In this document: positions 35,483 to 44,386 of the stretch, one piece after another
How positions within the stretch are numbered: the stretch's first letter is position 1
Layout: each line of letters begins with the position of its first letter
Assembly: GCA_001936135.1 (NCBI GenBank)
Contig: CP012821.1
Location: forward strand, 682,001 to 746,000
Origin: Saccharomycopsis fibuligera x Saccharomycopsis cf. fibuligera
Taxonomy: Eukaryota > Ascomycota > Saccharomycetes > Ascoideales > Saccharomycopsidaceae
Direction: 5' to 3'
DNA length: 64,000 nucleotides
Program-made: the position numbers and the translations under genes
The notes under the pieces: generated by a model
The model's database searches: none
Seen by the model: the letters and a program-made list of their open reading frames with translations, nothing else
Told to the model about the DNA's origin: nothing

Positions 35483-35490
35483 TATAAAAA
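35483..35490 (+). promoter_or_regulatory. TATA box of the GPI-protein gene
   Basis: TATAAAAA about 120 bp before the ATG at 35611, with an A-rich leader (A17 or so) just before the start. Consistent with a regulated, strongly expressed gene. Confidence 0.65.
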
Positions 35491-35610
35491 CAATGCGATT
35501 TCGCTCTTCTGTTTTCGGGGTTTTATCTTGGCTTGTTACACTATAGATCTCTTGCAAGGCCACACAGCTTTCATTCTCAAAAAAGAAAAAAAAAAAAAAA
35601 AAAATAAAAG

Positions 35611-36243
35611 ATGTTGAAATCACTTTTTACCTTGTCGTTTGTGACCCAGTCTGCCCACGCTTGGTATGTGCTGATCCACACTTTGGGTATAGATGCGCTG
35701 GCTTCAGAATCAACCACATTAACCACTATCGTTTCTGGTACCACTTACACGGTAGAGTTGGGCTCTCCAACCACCACAGACTACTACACATCCTTTGTCA
35801 CTGGTGACCAGAAGAAGACATACACTGGTTCCTTCGATACGACAAGCACTGACGTTCAGTATACTTTCCTCAATTCTGACGAAGCAAAAACTGCCAGCGA
35901 CTACGGAGTTGCCCAGTTAAGTGACTCTGTTGTTGTTGGCAATGACGGTTCCAAAGTTACTGTTCTGAGTTCTGTTCCAGTTGTGGGCGTAACTGCTTCG
36001 TCAAACTCAACTCAAGTCACCGCATCCAAGTCCGGCTCCTCCAACAGCTCAACTTTGTCAACCTCTGTGGCTTCCTCTGACTCTGCTCAATCCAAATCGC
36101 CAAGCTCATCGAAGTCTGGCTCTCACCCTTCCAGCTCATCTTCCAGCTCATCTTCTGAGGACAAATCAAGTTCAGCTGCCGCAAACCATATAAAAACGGG
36201 AATTGTTTTTGGCGGGTTAGTTTCTTTGTTGAGCTTGCTTTGA
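35611..36243 (+). CDS. secreted Ser/Thr-rich protein with GPI-anchor signal, family unknown
   Basis: 210 residues. An N-terminal hydrophobic signal (MLKSLFTLSFVTQSAHA) precedes about 100 residues rich in Thr, Ser and beta-branched residues (TTIVSGTTYTVELGSPTTTD, TFLNSDEAKTASDYG). Residues 120-190 form a Ser-rich stalk with SGS and SSSS runs. The C-terminus ends in a hydrophobic stretch (TGIVFGGLVSLLSLL) with small residues before it, as in GPI attachment. No cysteines are seen in the predicted mature protein. It is presumably at the cell wall or plasma membrane. I do not recognise a family; it may be lineage-restricted. It has a good TATA box. Confidence 0.75.
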   Translation: MLKSLFTLSFVTQSAHAWYVLIHTLGIDALASESTTLTTIVSGTTYTVELGSPTTTDYYTSFVTGDQKKTYTGSFDTTSTDVQYTFLNSDEAKTASDYGVAQLSDSVVVGNDGSKVTVLSSVPVVGVTASSNSTQVTASKSGSSNSSTLSTSVASSDSAQSKSPSSSKSGSHPSSSSSSSSSEDKSSSAAANHIKTGIVFGGLVSLLSLL

Positions 36244-36948
36244 TTCATTTCACGATTTGCCATGACATGAGCTGCAAGATTGTCACTGTTTGATTTTTGT
36301 TGTTAGAACTTGGTTTTTACTTATTTTCTTTCGTTTTTGGTGGTGAAACTAATGCTGATGCCGGTCCGTAATCTTCATTCTGCCGATAAAAGTTTTTTCT
36401 TTGTTGCGTTCATATTCAACGTCGCGCGCCTTTTAAGATACATTTCTTTTTTTTAACTTTCGGATAACCAACTTTGTACACAATGGCCCTTGTTAATGTA
36501 ATTTTAGAGATTAAAACTTCATAACGTGCACACATTGCGTAAGTTGAGCATGAATTAGCAAGCAAATTTATACTATGCAAACATTGGAAATTGCCAGATA
36601 AAATATTTCTGCCAATAAGGAGTAAACACTTTCTAGCTAGATCAAAAGTAGTTCGGAACGTCAACTAGCCAGTTTCTGATCTGGTAAATTGTGGATATCA
36701 GAACTTTAGTTGTGTGCACTGCTGAAATATTGTATAAGCTTCATGTCCGATGCTAGGGCATTTCCAATTTAAGTTCTAAAGAAATGTCTATTGATTTCAT
36801 TATAAAATTAAAAGCCCAAAATATTTTCGGATATATATAAAGGAATTAAAGCAAGGAAAGCAAAAGTCTAGTCAGAGAATCGAAAGAATGTAAAGAACAG
36901 CAAAAGCAACGAAAACATTCAACTAAAAAGTTCGATAAGGCATTCGCT
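36244..36948. other. convergent spacer, no gene seen
   Basis: 705 bp, AT-rich, between the GPI-protein gene and the small secreted-protein gene. One 82-codon minus-strand frame has no features. Confidence 0.5.
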
Positions 36949-37299
36949 CTAAACAGCAGGGACGTAACGAGTGAAAACAGCTTGTGCCCACTGTAACCCA
37001 GCATATTGTCCAAGATCAGGTTTGTTGGCGATAGCGTTATTAGTATTTGTCACTGCGTAATTATAGCTTTGCATGAGATTATATGCCTCAGCACCAGGAG
37101 TAGCACCCGGAGCAGCAGTGATGAGATCAGTAGTTATAACTACCCGCGACCAGGATGTCGTAACGTCGGCCACTACCTGTTTTTGATAGCCAGGGTTTTG
37201 CAAAAGCGCACGTTCGAGAAGTGTGGCGGTTGGTAATGGTTTAGAGAGCACCAAAACAGCAGAAGATGCAATAGCAATCACCACGCTTGAAAGTTTCAT
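36949..37299 (-). CDS. small secreted protein of unknown function
   Basis: 116 residues from ATG 37297-37299. The open frame continues upstream, but this start gives a clean signal peptide (MKLSSVVIAIASSAVLVLS, cleavage before KPLP or nearby), so the upstream part is rejected. The mature part of about 95 residues has no cysteine or transmembrane span and is Ala/Thr/Asn-rich: VVADVTTSWSRVVITTDLIT, then APGATPGAEAY and QWAQAVFTRYVPAV. The absence of a C-terminal hydrophobic tail means no GPI anchor, so it is probably released. I do not recognise a family. It belongs to the run of surface or secreted genes at 35.6-41.7 kb. Confidence 0.65.
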   Translation of the reverse strand: MKLSSVVIAIASSAVLVLSKPLPTATLLERALLQNPGYQKQVVADVTTSWSRVVITTDLITAAPGATPGAEAYNLMQSYNYAVTNTNNAIANKPDLGQYAGLQWAQAVFTRYVPAV

Positions 37300-38171
37300 A
37301 TTGACGTTTATGTGAAAAATAGGAGGCTTGCGAAATGGGTCGCTTGCGAAATGGGATATAATTCGTTTGACTTGAGTGCAGCTGGGGACACACAGAGTCT
37401 GGGAATGTAAAGTCTTGTGTAATAGGGATACAAACAAAATAATATTCCAACGTTGGGTACCTTGGCCTTGAAATAAAGCCAGATGCTGAATACTTATACC
37501 AAGTCGAATCCACAAGCCTTTCAATGCAGCAGTTAACAACCACCGGCTTTCATATCATATCCGTGTATCAACAAATTATGGCAAAAGGAAGGAAAGTTTC
37601 AAGAAATTACACTCCTATACTATGGGGGTTCTGAAAAATCTAAGCATCTTATCGACGACATGTTCTTTGAGGAGACTGAGAGCTCATCTCCTGGCTTTTG
37701 GAAACATTGATACCGACGAATCTGTAAGCTTTCTGATCTGTTACCATAGTTCAAAAGCCGCGGCTTGCTGTCAATGAGTGCATGTTTATGCATGAATCAC
37801 ATGAATACAAGAACAATCCGTATTTACGGTGAAACAAAGCCGGCAGCCAGTTGTCAAATTTCGGAAGCACTACTGATTGGGTATATCACAAATATAAGGA
37901 TTCCCTGTTAAACGTAGTTAGCATGTGCCACAATGGAGATGAAATGGCATGTTTCAGATGTACTAGTTTTTATTTCTGTTTTATTTTTTTTAGCTATTGC
38001 TTACCTAGTAGGCGCAGGGGCGACCTGAATATTGTTTAAGAGAGTACGATGTCGATGACAAGGGATCTAAAAAGGGGAAAATCAAGCATTTAATTTCAAA
38101 ACTTAAAACTAATAATAATTAAATAAAATAACATCTAACTATGTGGTTTGACTGCTGGAATATTGGCAATT
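37300..38171. promoter_or_regulatory. upstream region of the small secreted-protein gene
   Basis: 872 bp between two minus-strand genes. It contains a direct repeat of GCTTGCGAAATGGG (37326-37339 and 37342-37355) 25-55 bp before the small gene. The rest is AT-rich with no further gene. Confidence 0.45.
37326..37355. repeat. 14-bp direct repeat spaced by 2 bp
   Basis: GCTTGCGAAATGGG occurs twice just upstream of the small secreted-protein start. A duplicated binding site is possible. Confidence 0.95.
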
Positions 38172-40433
38172 TCAAGAAGTGACATACTTGACTTTTGTTT
38201 GTGGAAGATTTTTGGTTCTGATTGTCAATGACGGAATCAAAATCTCATAATCTTGAGTCTCAGCATTGATATCGGTTAAATCTTTTTCCACGTGAATTGT
38301 TGCTGCTAACCCATCGCTATCGACCGGATATGGTAAATCGTAATGCAAACTACCCTGATGTTCAGTCACTAATGGAATTTTGGTGAACTTGTCTACTGGT
38401 CCTGGAAATTTTGTCTTGTTAATATCTGGCTTGTATAATGGATCATTCTCAATCGGAATCAAATCTGCCCAGTTCCGCTTATTTAAAAACTCATTCTCGT
38501 GATGTTCTTCTCTTTTGGTAACCCCATTAGTATCTGTTTTGAAAATTGGTACCATATCTTCTTCTGCCTCTTTTCCAAAAACGTGCTTTTTCTGGCAATT
38601 AAAAAGTAATTGCCCCACTTTTGTTGGTGGTGGATGGTTCACGATTGCCGAAGACACCAAATTCAACATCAAACGGGGATCCTTTAGTGGATCAACTTCC
38701 GACACATGCTCACGATGATGATGACGAAGATGGTAATGATGGTGACCGTGGCTATGGTTATCATTAGTAACACCATTGTCATTGATACTTCTCATTCTGC
38801 CAACAGCCGCCAAGTGAACATCACCCCCAAGAATGGTAATTCTAACTCCATACTCTGCTGCTAATAGTTGAAGTCTAGCCACAAACCTATTTCTTTCTGC
38901 CTTATGATTATCTGAGCACCAATGATCATTCAAATCATCAACAATGTCCACTGAACCATCAAACTCCTGGAGCACTCCTGATCCAATATTTAGTTTTCTC
39001 AACAGAGAGGTGAGAGACTTAGTAATAGAATTATTCAAAATCGATTCAAGCAAGACTAAGCGAGGATAAAAAATTGGCACCCCTAATAATACCAAGAGAT
39101 GTTTAATTTCTCCATTTGATTGACTAATTTCCTTTTGCAACCTTGCGAACACAATGTCATAAGTTTCCTGATAAACAATCTCATTCAAACTTCTTTCAGT
39201 ACGACAGTCGAGAGCAAGAAGACCCATTTTTCTTCCAAGTCTAGTGTAAACTGATCTAGACACATGCTTGATGTATTTGCCCTGTGTACGGCCTAATATC
39301 CAACTTGGCTCCATAGCCGGATCTTCATTCAATGAGGTATGATGCTGGAAGAGCAAGTAGTATTTAAATGCCATTTCTCCAATACCCAAGAACATTGATG
39401 ATGCATTAATGGTATCATTGTATGAGCCAAATCCATCAATAATATCATGGTCGTCGAAAATGTTGACAGACGGAATAGTAGCAATAGCTTTAGGAAACAT
39501 TTTGACCCAAGTGTTACTCTTGGTACCATCCATGAATCCTCTACCGTACCAGTTCAAATAGTGTTTCAAGTAAAATTCATTGAATGAGGCCATGAAATTA
39601 CTAGAATCAGCAATCTTGTCTCTTTTGGACCAGCCGCTAGTTTCCAACCATTCTCGCAATGGTTCTGAGTCTCTTTTGATAACGTCAGAATAAATCTGGT
39701 CCCCTCCGCCAACCATAACATGGTAATGGGTGGCAGGTGTCTTTGGGGTTGCTGACGGTGTTTCAGGGACGCTACCAGCGTGCTTTCTAAGCACATCGTA
39801 CCATAGTTGACTCTTGTAGTTGGCAGCATCGGAGTTGTAAGAGAACCCATTACATGAATAAAACATCACGTTCATTGACTGGTGCAACGCTGGCAAGTAA
39901 AACTCATATTCAGGGGAATAGTACGCATCAACGTAATATTTACACTTTTGCTCCACCAGGGCTAACTGCAAAGAGATGTCGTAACGCCAGAAATAGTAAT
40001 CACCTTCTTGATGAAGAAGCTTGCCGGGGAATACGCCTTCTTGCACGGTAACTTCATCTTGTAGCGGCGGCAGCAGCAGCTCATGAAGTGGCGCTGGTTG
40101 TTGATGCTGAGTCTCATCTTTTTGGACGTGATTTTGCTGTGGAGAAGCAGGACCAAGCTGGTAAGACACCCTTGGCAATCCAGTATAATAACGGTCACCG
40201 AATTCTCCAGAGGTCACAAGCAACATCGAGGCCCTGTAGCTTGAGGTTGAATCTCTTTCCAACGAGCCAACAAGACGCAACACCGGGCCACAGCGCAAGT
40301 CGACTTTTTGCTCTCCAATCTCGGTTACTTGAAACTGGGTTGGAAATTCAGTCTGATGGGCCACATTATGATAGTATGATGCGACTTCGAGGTTGTTGAA
40401 CCAGTCTTTAGCAGGAACGACCACGCTGACCAT
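38172..40433 (-). CDS. PhoD-like metallophosphatase
   Basis: 753 residues from ATG 40431-40433; the frame extends 21 codons further but starts there with TTG. Motifs of the fungal PhoD-like phosphatase family appear in order: VGGGDQIYSD near residue 240, NIFDDHDIIDGFGSY near 322, LLALDCRTER near 400 and ILGGDVHLAAVGR near 533. These provide the binuclear metal ligands (Asp, His) of the metallophosphoesterase fold. A His-rich loop follows the last motif (HSHGHHHYHLRHHH). No signal peptide is visible, so it is probably intracellular. Substrate unknown. Three consecutive CTG codons (40071-40079) precede PPLQDEV and read SSS if CTG is Ser. A TATA box lies about 91 bp upstream. Confidence 0.85.
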   Translation of the reverse strand: MVSVVVPAKDWFNNLEVASYYHNVAHQTEFPTQFQVTEIGEQKVDLRCGPVLRLVGSLERDSTSSYRASMLLVTSGEFGDRYYTGLPRVSYQLGPASPQQNHVQKDETQHQQPAPLHELLLPPLQDEVTVQEGVFPGKLLHQEGDYYFWRYDISLQLALVEQKCKYYVDAYYSPEYEFYLPALHQSMNVMFYSCNGFSYNSDAANYKSQLWYDVLRKHAGSVPETPSATPKTPATHYHVMVGGGDQIYSDVIKRDSEPLREWLETSGWSKRDKIADSSNFMASFNEFYLKHYLNWYGRGFMDGTKSNTWVKMFPKAIATIPSVNIFDDHDIIDGFGSYNDTINASSMFLGIGEMAFKYYLLFQHHTSLNEDPAMEPSWILGRTQGKYIKHVSRSVYTRLGRKMGLLALDCRTERSLNEIVYQETYDIVFARLQKEISQSNGEIKHLLVLLGVPIFYPRLVLLESILNNSITKSLTSLLRKLNIGSGVLQEFDGSVDIVDDLNDHWCSDNHKAERNRFVARLQLLAAEYGVRITILGGDVHLAAVGRMRSINDNGVTNDNHSHGHHHYHLRHHHREHVSEVDPLKDPRLMLNLVSSAIVNHPPPTKVGQLLFNCQKKHVFGKEAEEDMVPIFKTDTNGVTKREEHHENEFLNKRNWADLIPIENDPLYKPDINKTKFPGPVDKFTKIPLVTEHQGSLHYDLPYPVDSDGLAATIHVEKDLTDINAETQDYEILIPSLTIRTKNLPQTKVKYVTS

Positions 40434-40848
40434 GGTTAGTTTATGTTTGGAATGACGAGGAAGAGAAAGTATTTGGCAAGTGGGGGAAGAAAACAAGTGT
40501 CGAACAAAAGCAAGTTGACCAAATTTTTATAAAATCTGCCTTTGAGAATTCACCTGAAATCGCAGCCTCAGCCTTGCATCGCTATAACGTTTATGGTTCG
40601 GTGCCCAGCAGAGGCAGCCCACTGCAGTCAAACTTTAAATCACGACCGGTATAACGGCCCCACAGACGACAGGATTCTCGTGATTGCAGCCGCAACCAAT
40701 CGCACGACTGGGATTCCAAAGCGGCTGTGTCAGCAGCGATACAGAAACAGTAGAAAGCATTAAAAAACAAAACAAAACAAGAGATGCCTGGTTGAATAAT
40801 CTATATAAGCTGCGCTACACACCGGACAGTGCTGGGAGTGGCGATCCT
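40434..40848. promoter_or_regulatory. PhoD-like gene promoter region
   Basis: 415 bp between tandem minus-strand genes. TATAAAAA (minus strand) lies at 40524-40531. The remainder has no gene. Confidence 0.5.
40524..40531 (-). promoter_or_regulatory. TATA box of the PhoD-like gene
   Basis: TATAAAAA on the minus strand, about 91 bp upstream of ATG 40433. Confidence 0.55.
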
Positions 40849-41658
40849 CTAATAATCGACAAAGTCGTCCCCCTTGTCGCGGCACTCCTCCTCGTACTTC
40901 TCCATCAACTTTTGCCAATCCGGACTACGGTCGTAGTAGTGGCCGCACCCATCTGCTCGGCATTTGTCCATCTTGTAGCGAAAGTGAGCAGAGCACACAC
41001 ACGACTCGCCAATGAGCTCTCCCTGTCGCTTGCAGCCTTCGTAAAGCAAATATGTTTCACGGCACTCTTTTTCGCACCAAAAGTCTGGCCAGTCAACAGC
41101 CTGGCGGCTTCCAGTCTCAGTCTCAGGATCCTCGTTTTCTGCGGATTTAATTTCCTTGGACCCTTGATCAACGTCCTCCACGGCCGCTTCCATATCCTCG
41201 GACTGCATAGTTGGGAACTCGCCATCGTCAACATATTGAGGTTCCACAGTCTCACTGTCCACGTTCTGCTCTTCGAAGTACTCGTCATTGCCGTCTTCAT
41301 CTTCGTCGCCATAGTCTTCATTGTCTCCATCATCATAACCTCCATCTTCATTATATTCATTGTCATCATCATCATAATTATCATAATTGTCATCATCACC
41401 ACCATCACATTCTTCATTATCTGAATTTTTCCTGACTTCGCCTGCGGCATTCAAACCTGTTACTTTTTCAATGTTGCCGTTATCACTATTGTCCGTGTTT
41501 TCCGACGCATCATATACGGCGTTGCTAGAGTCAAAACGGTCCTCTACTTCGTTTGGGTTGTTAGCAGCAACTTGTTCATTTTTGTTTTCAACCGGTAAGG
41601 TCATCACTGAGCCCGTGAGACCCATGAGCACCACCAACACAAGATTCAAATTCCGCAT
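40849..41658 (-). CDS. acidic secreted protein with an eight-cysteine, CFEM-like C-terminal domain
   Basis: 269 residues from ATG 41656-41658, which gives a signal peptide (MRNLNLVLVVLMGLTGSVMT); the longer frame upstream is basic and lacks one. Residues 30-190 are extremely acidic, with long Asp/Glu/Asn/Tyr tracts. The last 75 residues contain eight cysteines spaced C-x3-C-x9-C-x10-C-x-C-x10-C-x4-C-x20-C. This order and spacing resemble the CFEM fold (haem or iron binding in Rbt5/Csa2), but the Asp normally three residues before the CxC is Gly here, with Glu at minus two. There is no GPI tail, as in secreted Csa2-type proteins. TATATAA lies about 70 bp upstream. The CFEM link is by eye and could be convergent. 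Confidence 0.7.
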   Translation of the reverse strand: MRNLNLVLVVLMGLTGSVMTLPVENKNEQVAANNPNEVEDRFDSSNAVYDASENTDNSDNGNIEKVTGLNAAGEVRKNSDNEECDGGDDDNYDNYDDDDNEYNEDGGYDDGDNEDYGDEDEDGNDEYFEEQNVDSETVEPQYVDDGEFPTMQSEDMEAAVEDVDQGSKEIKSAENEDPETETGSRQAVDWPDFWCEKECRETYLLYEGCKRQGELIGESCVCSAHFRYKMDKCRADGCGHYYDRSPDWQKLMEKYEEECRDKGDDFVDY

Positions 41659-42163
41659 TGTGCTTTGTTTTGTTTTGTGTTTTTTCGTTTTTGGTTTCCG
41701 TAGTTGAATCCAAAAAGAATTTGTATTATATACTGCCTTGGCCAAAGGCTACTCTCTATTCTGCTTCCAGTTGATTATCTGGTTCTTGGCTCCTCAACCA
41801 CCAGTAAAGCATAATGCCGCAAAGAGGAAAAGAGACCCTGTAGTAAAATTCCTTTTGTGCTATGTTGGCCGTCGATGCATGAACGCATGCATATCTTCTT
41901 TACTTTTACTTTTTTTTTTTTTTTTTTCTTTCCTTGTATCTACCGAGTACGCTATTAATCATTGGTAGACCTACAACAAAATTACAGTAGTGACGACTAA
42001 TTAAAATAAACCCAGTGACGGTAAGCGAAAAAAGGGATAATATTTCAACAACACCATGAGGAACCACCATGCTCTTAAATACACATGTACATAAAATGTT
42101 AATTGGCTTGTAAAACAACAAAGTGCAAATAATTGCAGACATTTTTCAATATTGACGTCATCA
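41659..42163. promoter_or_regulatory. promoter of the CFEM-like gene and ARG2 3' flank
   Basis: 505 bp with a TATATAA box at 41726-41732 (minus strand) and a T-rich tract near 41911-41928. No gene seen. Confidence 0.5.
41726..41732 (-). promoter_or_regulatory. TATA box of the CFEM-like gene
   Basis: TATATAA on the minus strand, about 70 bp upstream of ATG 41658. Confidence 0.55.
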
Positions 42164-44386
42164 TTAGCGAGAATTACTGGCAGTCACCCAAGATGGCTCA
42201 ATTCTTTTGCAAATGTCCACGTATTTTTGTAGTTCCGTGCCTTCTCTGGTGATACTACCAACCCAAAAGCAACGCCATTGCGTTCCTTCTACCGTCATAC
42301 TGCCATTAGACCGCTCATGATACCATTTATTCACAGGATTATTTTGCCTTGATCTCCAAATAAGCTCTTTTGGGAAAAGAGTATTCACCATAACTTTGAA
42401 GACAATATCAGCAACACTAAACGTTCCTTGTACTGACCGCTTCACTGCAAACTTATCCAAATATGGGATGTACGTTTTGGGCTTCTTTCGATCTTGGTCC
42501 TTGACGTTCCTCAAAACGTTTGCCTCTTCAGCGGCTTTAACTTCTTCCCAAGTAATTATTGCTCCACCCTCATAGTTTTCAGTAAAAATTAGCCCTGCAA
42601 CATTGTTATTTACTCTTTGCAAATAGTTTTGCAAATCTAATGGTTTCTTGAATGAATCATCAATCAATTCTTTCAACTTCTCTAAACTGATAATGCCCTG
42701 TCTATCCATTTCCACTAAATCCAATCCTTCCTCGGCACTTTTAGCTCTAAAAAATTTGACATCAATACCCTTACGGAGTACCGTAGTAGACAAAAGTGGA
42801 GTTTTTCTTAAGTAAACCGGCAATGACGGAGAGATTAATGGCCGATCTGTTAGAATATTGTAAATTATTGGATTTTTGATACGAAAACTGGTGACTGCTT
42901 CTCCTTGCTGGTTTATCACTGCATTGTGTACGATATCGTTCTGGTTGCTTTCTACGTCAATTCTTCCACTACTGCTACTGGCAGTGCTCATATTATTGTT
43001 GCTGCCATTGAAATTGCCACTGACAGAGCTTGTAGTAATAGACGCCCCTCGCGAGTAACTGTAATCTTCACTATAAGTGTCCGAAATATTGATTTTTTCA
43101 CTCATTTGCTTGTTTGAAGCGACTTCCACTTCCTTTTCATTGGACAAAAACACAGAATCATCTAGTAGGGGTAAATCATCGATTGCCGCCAGCTGGGGAG
43201 TGGTGATGATCGCTGCAGCCGAGTCCGGTAGCTGCTTAAGAATATTGTTCAAATGAAACAAATTTCTTATATGTGTGTGCTTCTCAAGCGGCTTCAAAAA
43301 ACCCTGTTGAAGCTCCCTGGAAATGTCACTGTATTCTTGCTTCAAATTGATTAATACGTGGGCTGATGTCATTCTTTCCAATGACGGAATTCCCCCCGTT
43401 GGCTCAATGTATATTATTTTTTCAATAGACAAAAGACTACCGCCACCTACTTCATGATCATCCTGCTCTGAGAGACGATTCTTGTAGTACTGGTAAAGAT
43501 TCAAAGCAATGTTTTCTGTGAGTAAGTCACTAGGTAATAATTTGTTCTGCGAACTATGGCATTCAAAGCCAATTGGGTATATGATGGGTACCAAACCTTG
43601 GTGAAGATAGTTCAAAATTGATTGAGGAAAAGTTAACGCGATACCATGGTCACTGTCAATTTCAAATATTGATTTAACTGGAACAGTGTTAATGATTCCC
43701 GTAAGATTGTATACTGTGTCATTATTGTTGTTGTGTCTGGCAGATTTATTAGTATCATCATTTTTAATACTGTTATCAGCTCCATTGTTCGAGTCTGGCG
43801 AATACCAATCAGTCACCGAGTCTTCATTTTGAATAAATGATCCATGTGCATTTCTTATAGAATTCTCAATCGCTTTCAGAAGACGAAAATACTGATGATC
43901 TAAGTCGCGCTCAACGTGCTTGTACGTACAGCTTTTTTGCCTTTGCTTGTAATGAAATAAATCATGACTATCGATAAGAAGCACTGGGCTGACTCCCAAC
44001 TTGATAAGCTTCAAAATAGTCACACCAATACCGTCTAAAGTTTCTCGGGAGATTAGATGTAAATCTTTAATCTTGATGATGGATATTCGCAACGGATGCT
44101 GTTGCTGATGTTGAATTGCCTCATCGTCTTTAATGCCGCCAGCGGCTAGCAGTGTTGACGCTAAACGATTATAAGGACCACTGTCTTTACCCTCAATGCT
44201 AAATCCGTTGCTGATTCCACTGCTGAAACTAGTTCCAGTATTACTGGCGTCAAAGGAGGAAGCCTGATACTTCAAGAAATAGTTTTTGGTTTCGCGCTTA
44301 GTGGCGGTGGAATTAAGAATTGTCAAAATGAGCTGTTTTTTCTGAACATGGTTGAATAAGTGCAATTTACTGAGTGGTTGCAACAT
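42164..44386 (-). CDS. ARG2: mitochondrial N-acetylglutamate synthase
   Basis: 740 residues from ATG 44384-44386 (the preceding frame starts with TTG). It catalyses acetyl-CoA + L-glutamate to N-acetylglutamate, the first step of arginine synthesis, in the mitochondrial matrix. A basic, hydroxylated N-terminus (HLFNHVQKKQLILTILNSTA) fits import. The middle is the degenerate kinase-like fold with ILTDRPLISPSLP. The C-terminal acetyltransferase domain carries GLIFTENYEGGAIITWE, LDKFAVKRSVQGTFSVADIV and PKELIWRSRQNNPVNKWYHE. It is longer than S. cerevisiae Arg2 (574) because of Ser/Asn-rich insertions near residues 190-215 and 435-480. A TGACTC (Gcn4 core) lies about 172 bp upstream, as expected for an arginine gene. 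Confidence 0.92.
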   Translation of the reverse strand: MLQPLSKLHLFNHVQKKQLILTILNSTATKRETKNYFLKYQASSFDASNTGTSFSSGISNGFSIEGKDSGPYNRLASTLLAAGGIKDDEAIQHQQQHPLRISIIKIKDLHLISRETLDGIGVTILKLIKLGVSPVLLIDSHDLFHYKQRQKSCTYKHVERDLDHQYFRLLKAIENSIRNAHGSFIQNEDSVTDWYSPDSNNGADNSIKNDDTNKSARHNNNNDTVYNLTGIINTVPVKSIFEIDSDHGIALTFPQSILNYLHQGLVPIIYPIGFECHSSQNKLLPSDLLTENIALNLYQYYKNRLSEQDDHEVGGGSLLSIEKIIYIEPTGGIPSLERMTSAHVLINLKQEYSDISRELQQGFLKPLEKHTHIRNLFHLNNILKQLPDSAAAIITTPQLAAIDDLPLLDDSVFLSNEKEVEVASNKQMSEKINISDTYSEDYSYSRGASITTSSVSGNFNGSNNNMSTASSSSGRIDVESNQNDIVHNAVINQQGEAVTSFRIKNPIIYNILTDRPLISPSLPVYLRKTPLLSTTVLRKGIDVKFFRAKSAEEGLDLVEMDRQGIISLEKLKELIDDSFKKPLDLQNYLQRVNNNVAGLIFTENYEGGAIITWEEVKAAEEANVLRNVKDQDRKKPKTYIPYLDKFAVKRSVQGTFSVADIVFKVMVNTLFPKELIWRSRQNNPVNKWYHERSNGSMTVEGTQWRCFWVGSITREGTELQKYVDICKRIEPSWVTASNSR

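Larger units (their letters stand above)
28759..35610. other. 6.9-kb intergenic region, no gene seen
   Basis: The longest gene-free stretch in the window, between the cyclin 3' end and a GPI-protein promoter on the same strand. It holds T33 at 30805-30837, several perfect short tandem duplications, and only short unrecognised frames (up to about 105 codons). No tRNA, LTR pair or ribosomal fragment is evident. It could hold a long regulatory region, noncoding transcripts or a regional centromere; sequence alone does not tell. Confidence 0.5.

Noticed and set aside
37300-37539. N-terminal extension of the small secreted protein
   Set aside because: It would bury the signal peptide internally; the ATG at 37299 gives a normal secreted protein.
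40542-41707. Plus-strand frames opposite the CFEM-like gene
   Set aside because: Mirror of the Asp/Glu-rich repeat codons (His/Ile/Val-rich), typical of shadow frames.
41659-41745. N-terminal extension of the CFEM-like protein
   Set aside because: Basic extension lacks a signal peptide, overlaps the leader and TATA region; ATG 41658 is better.
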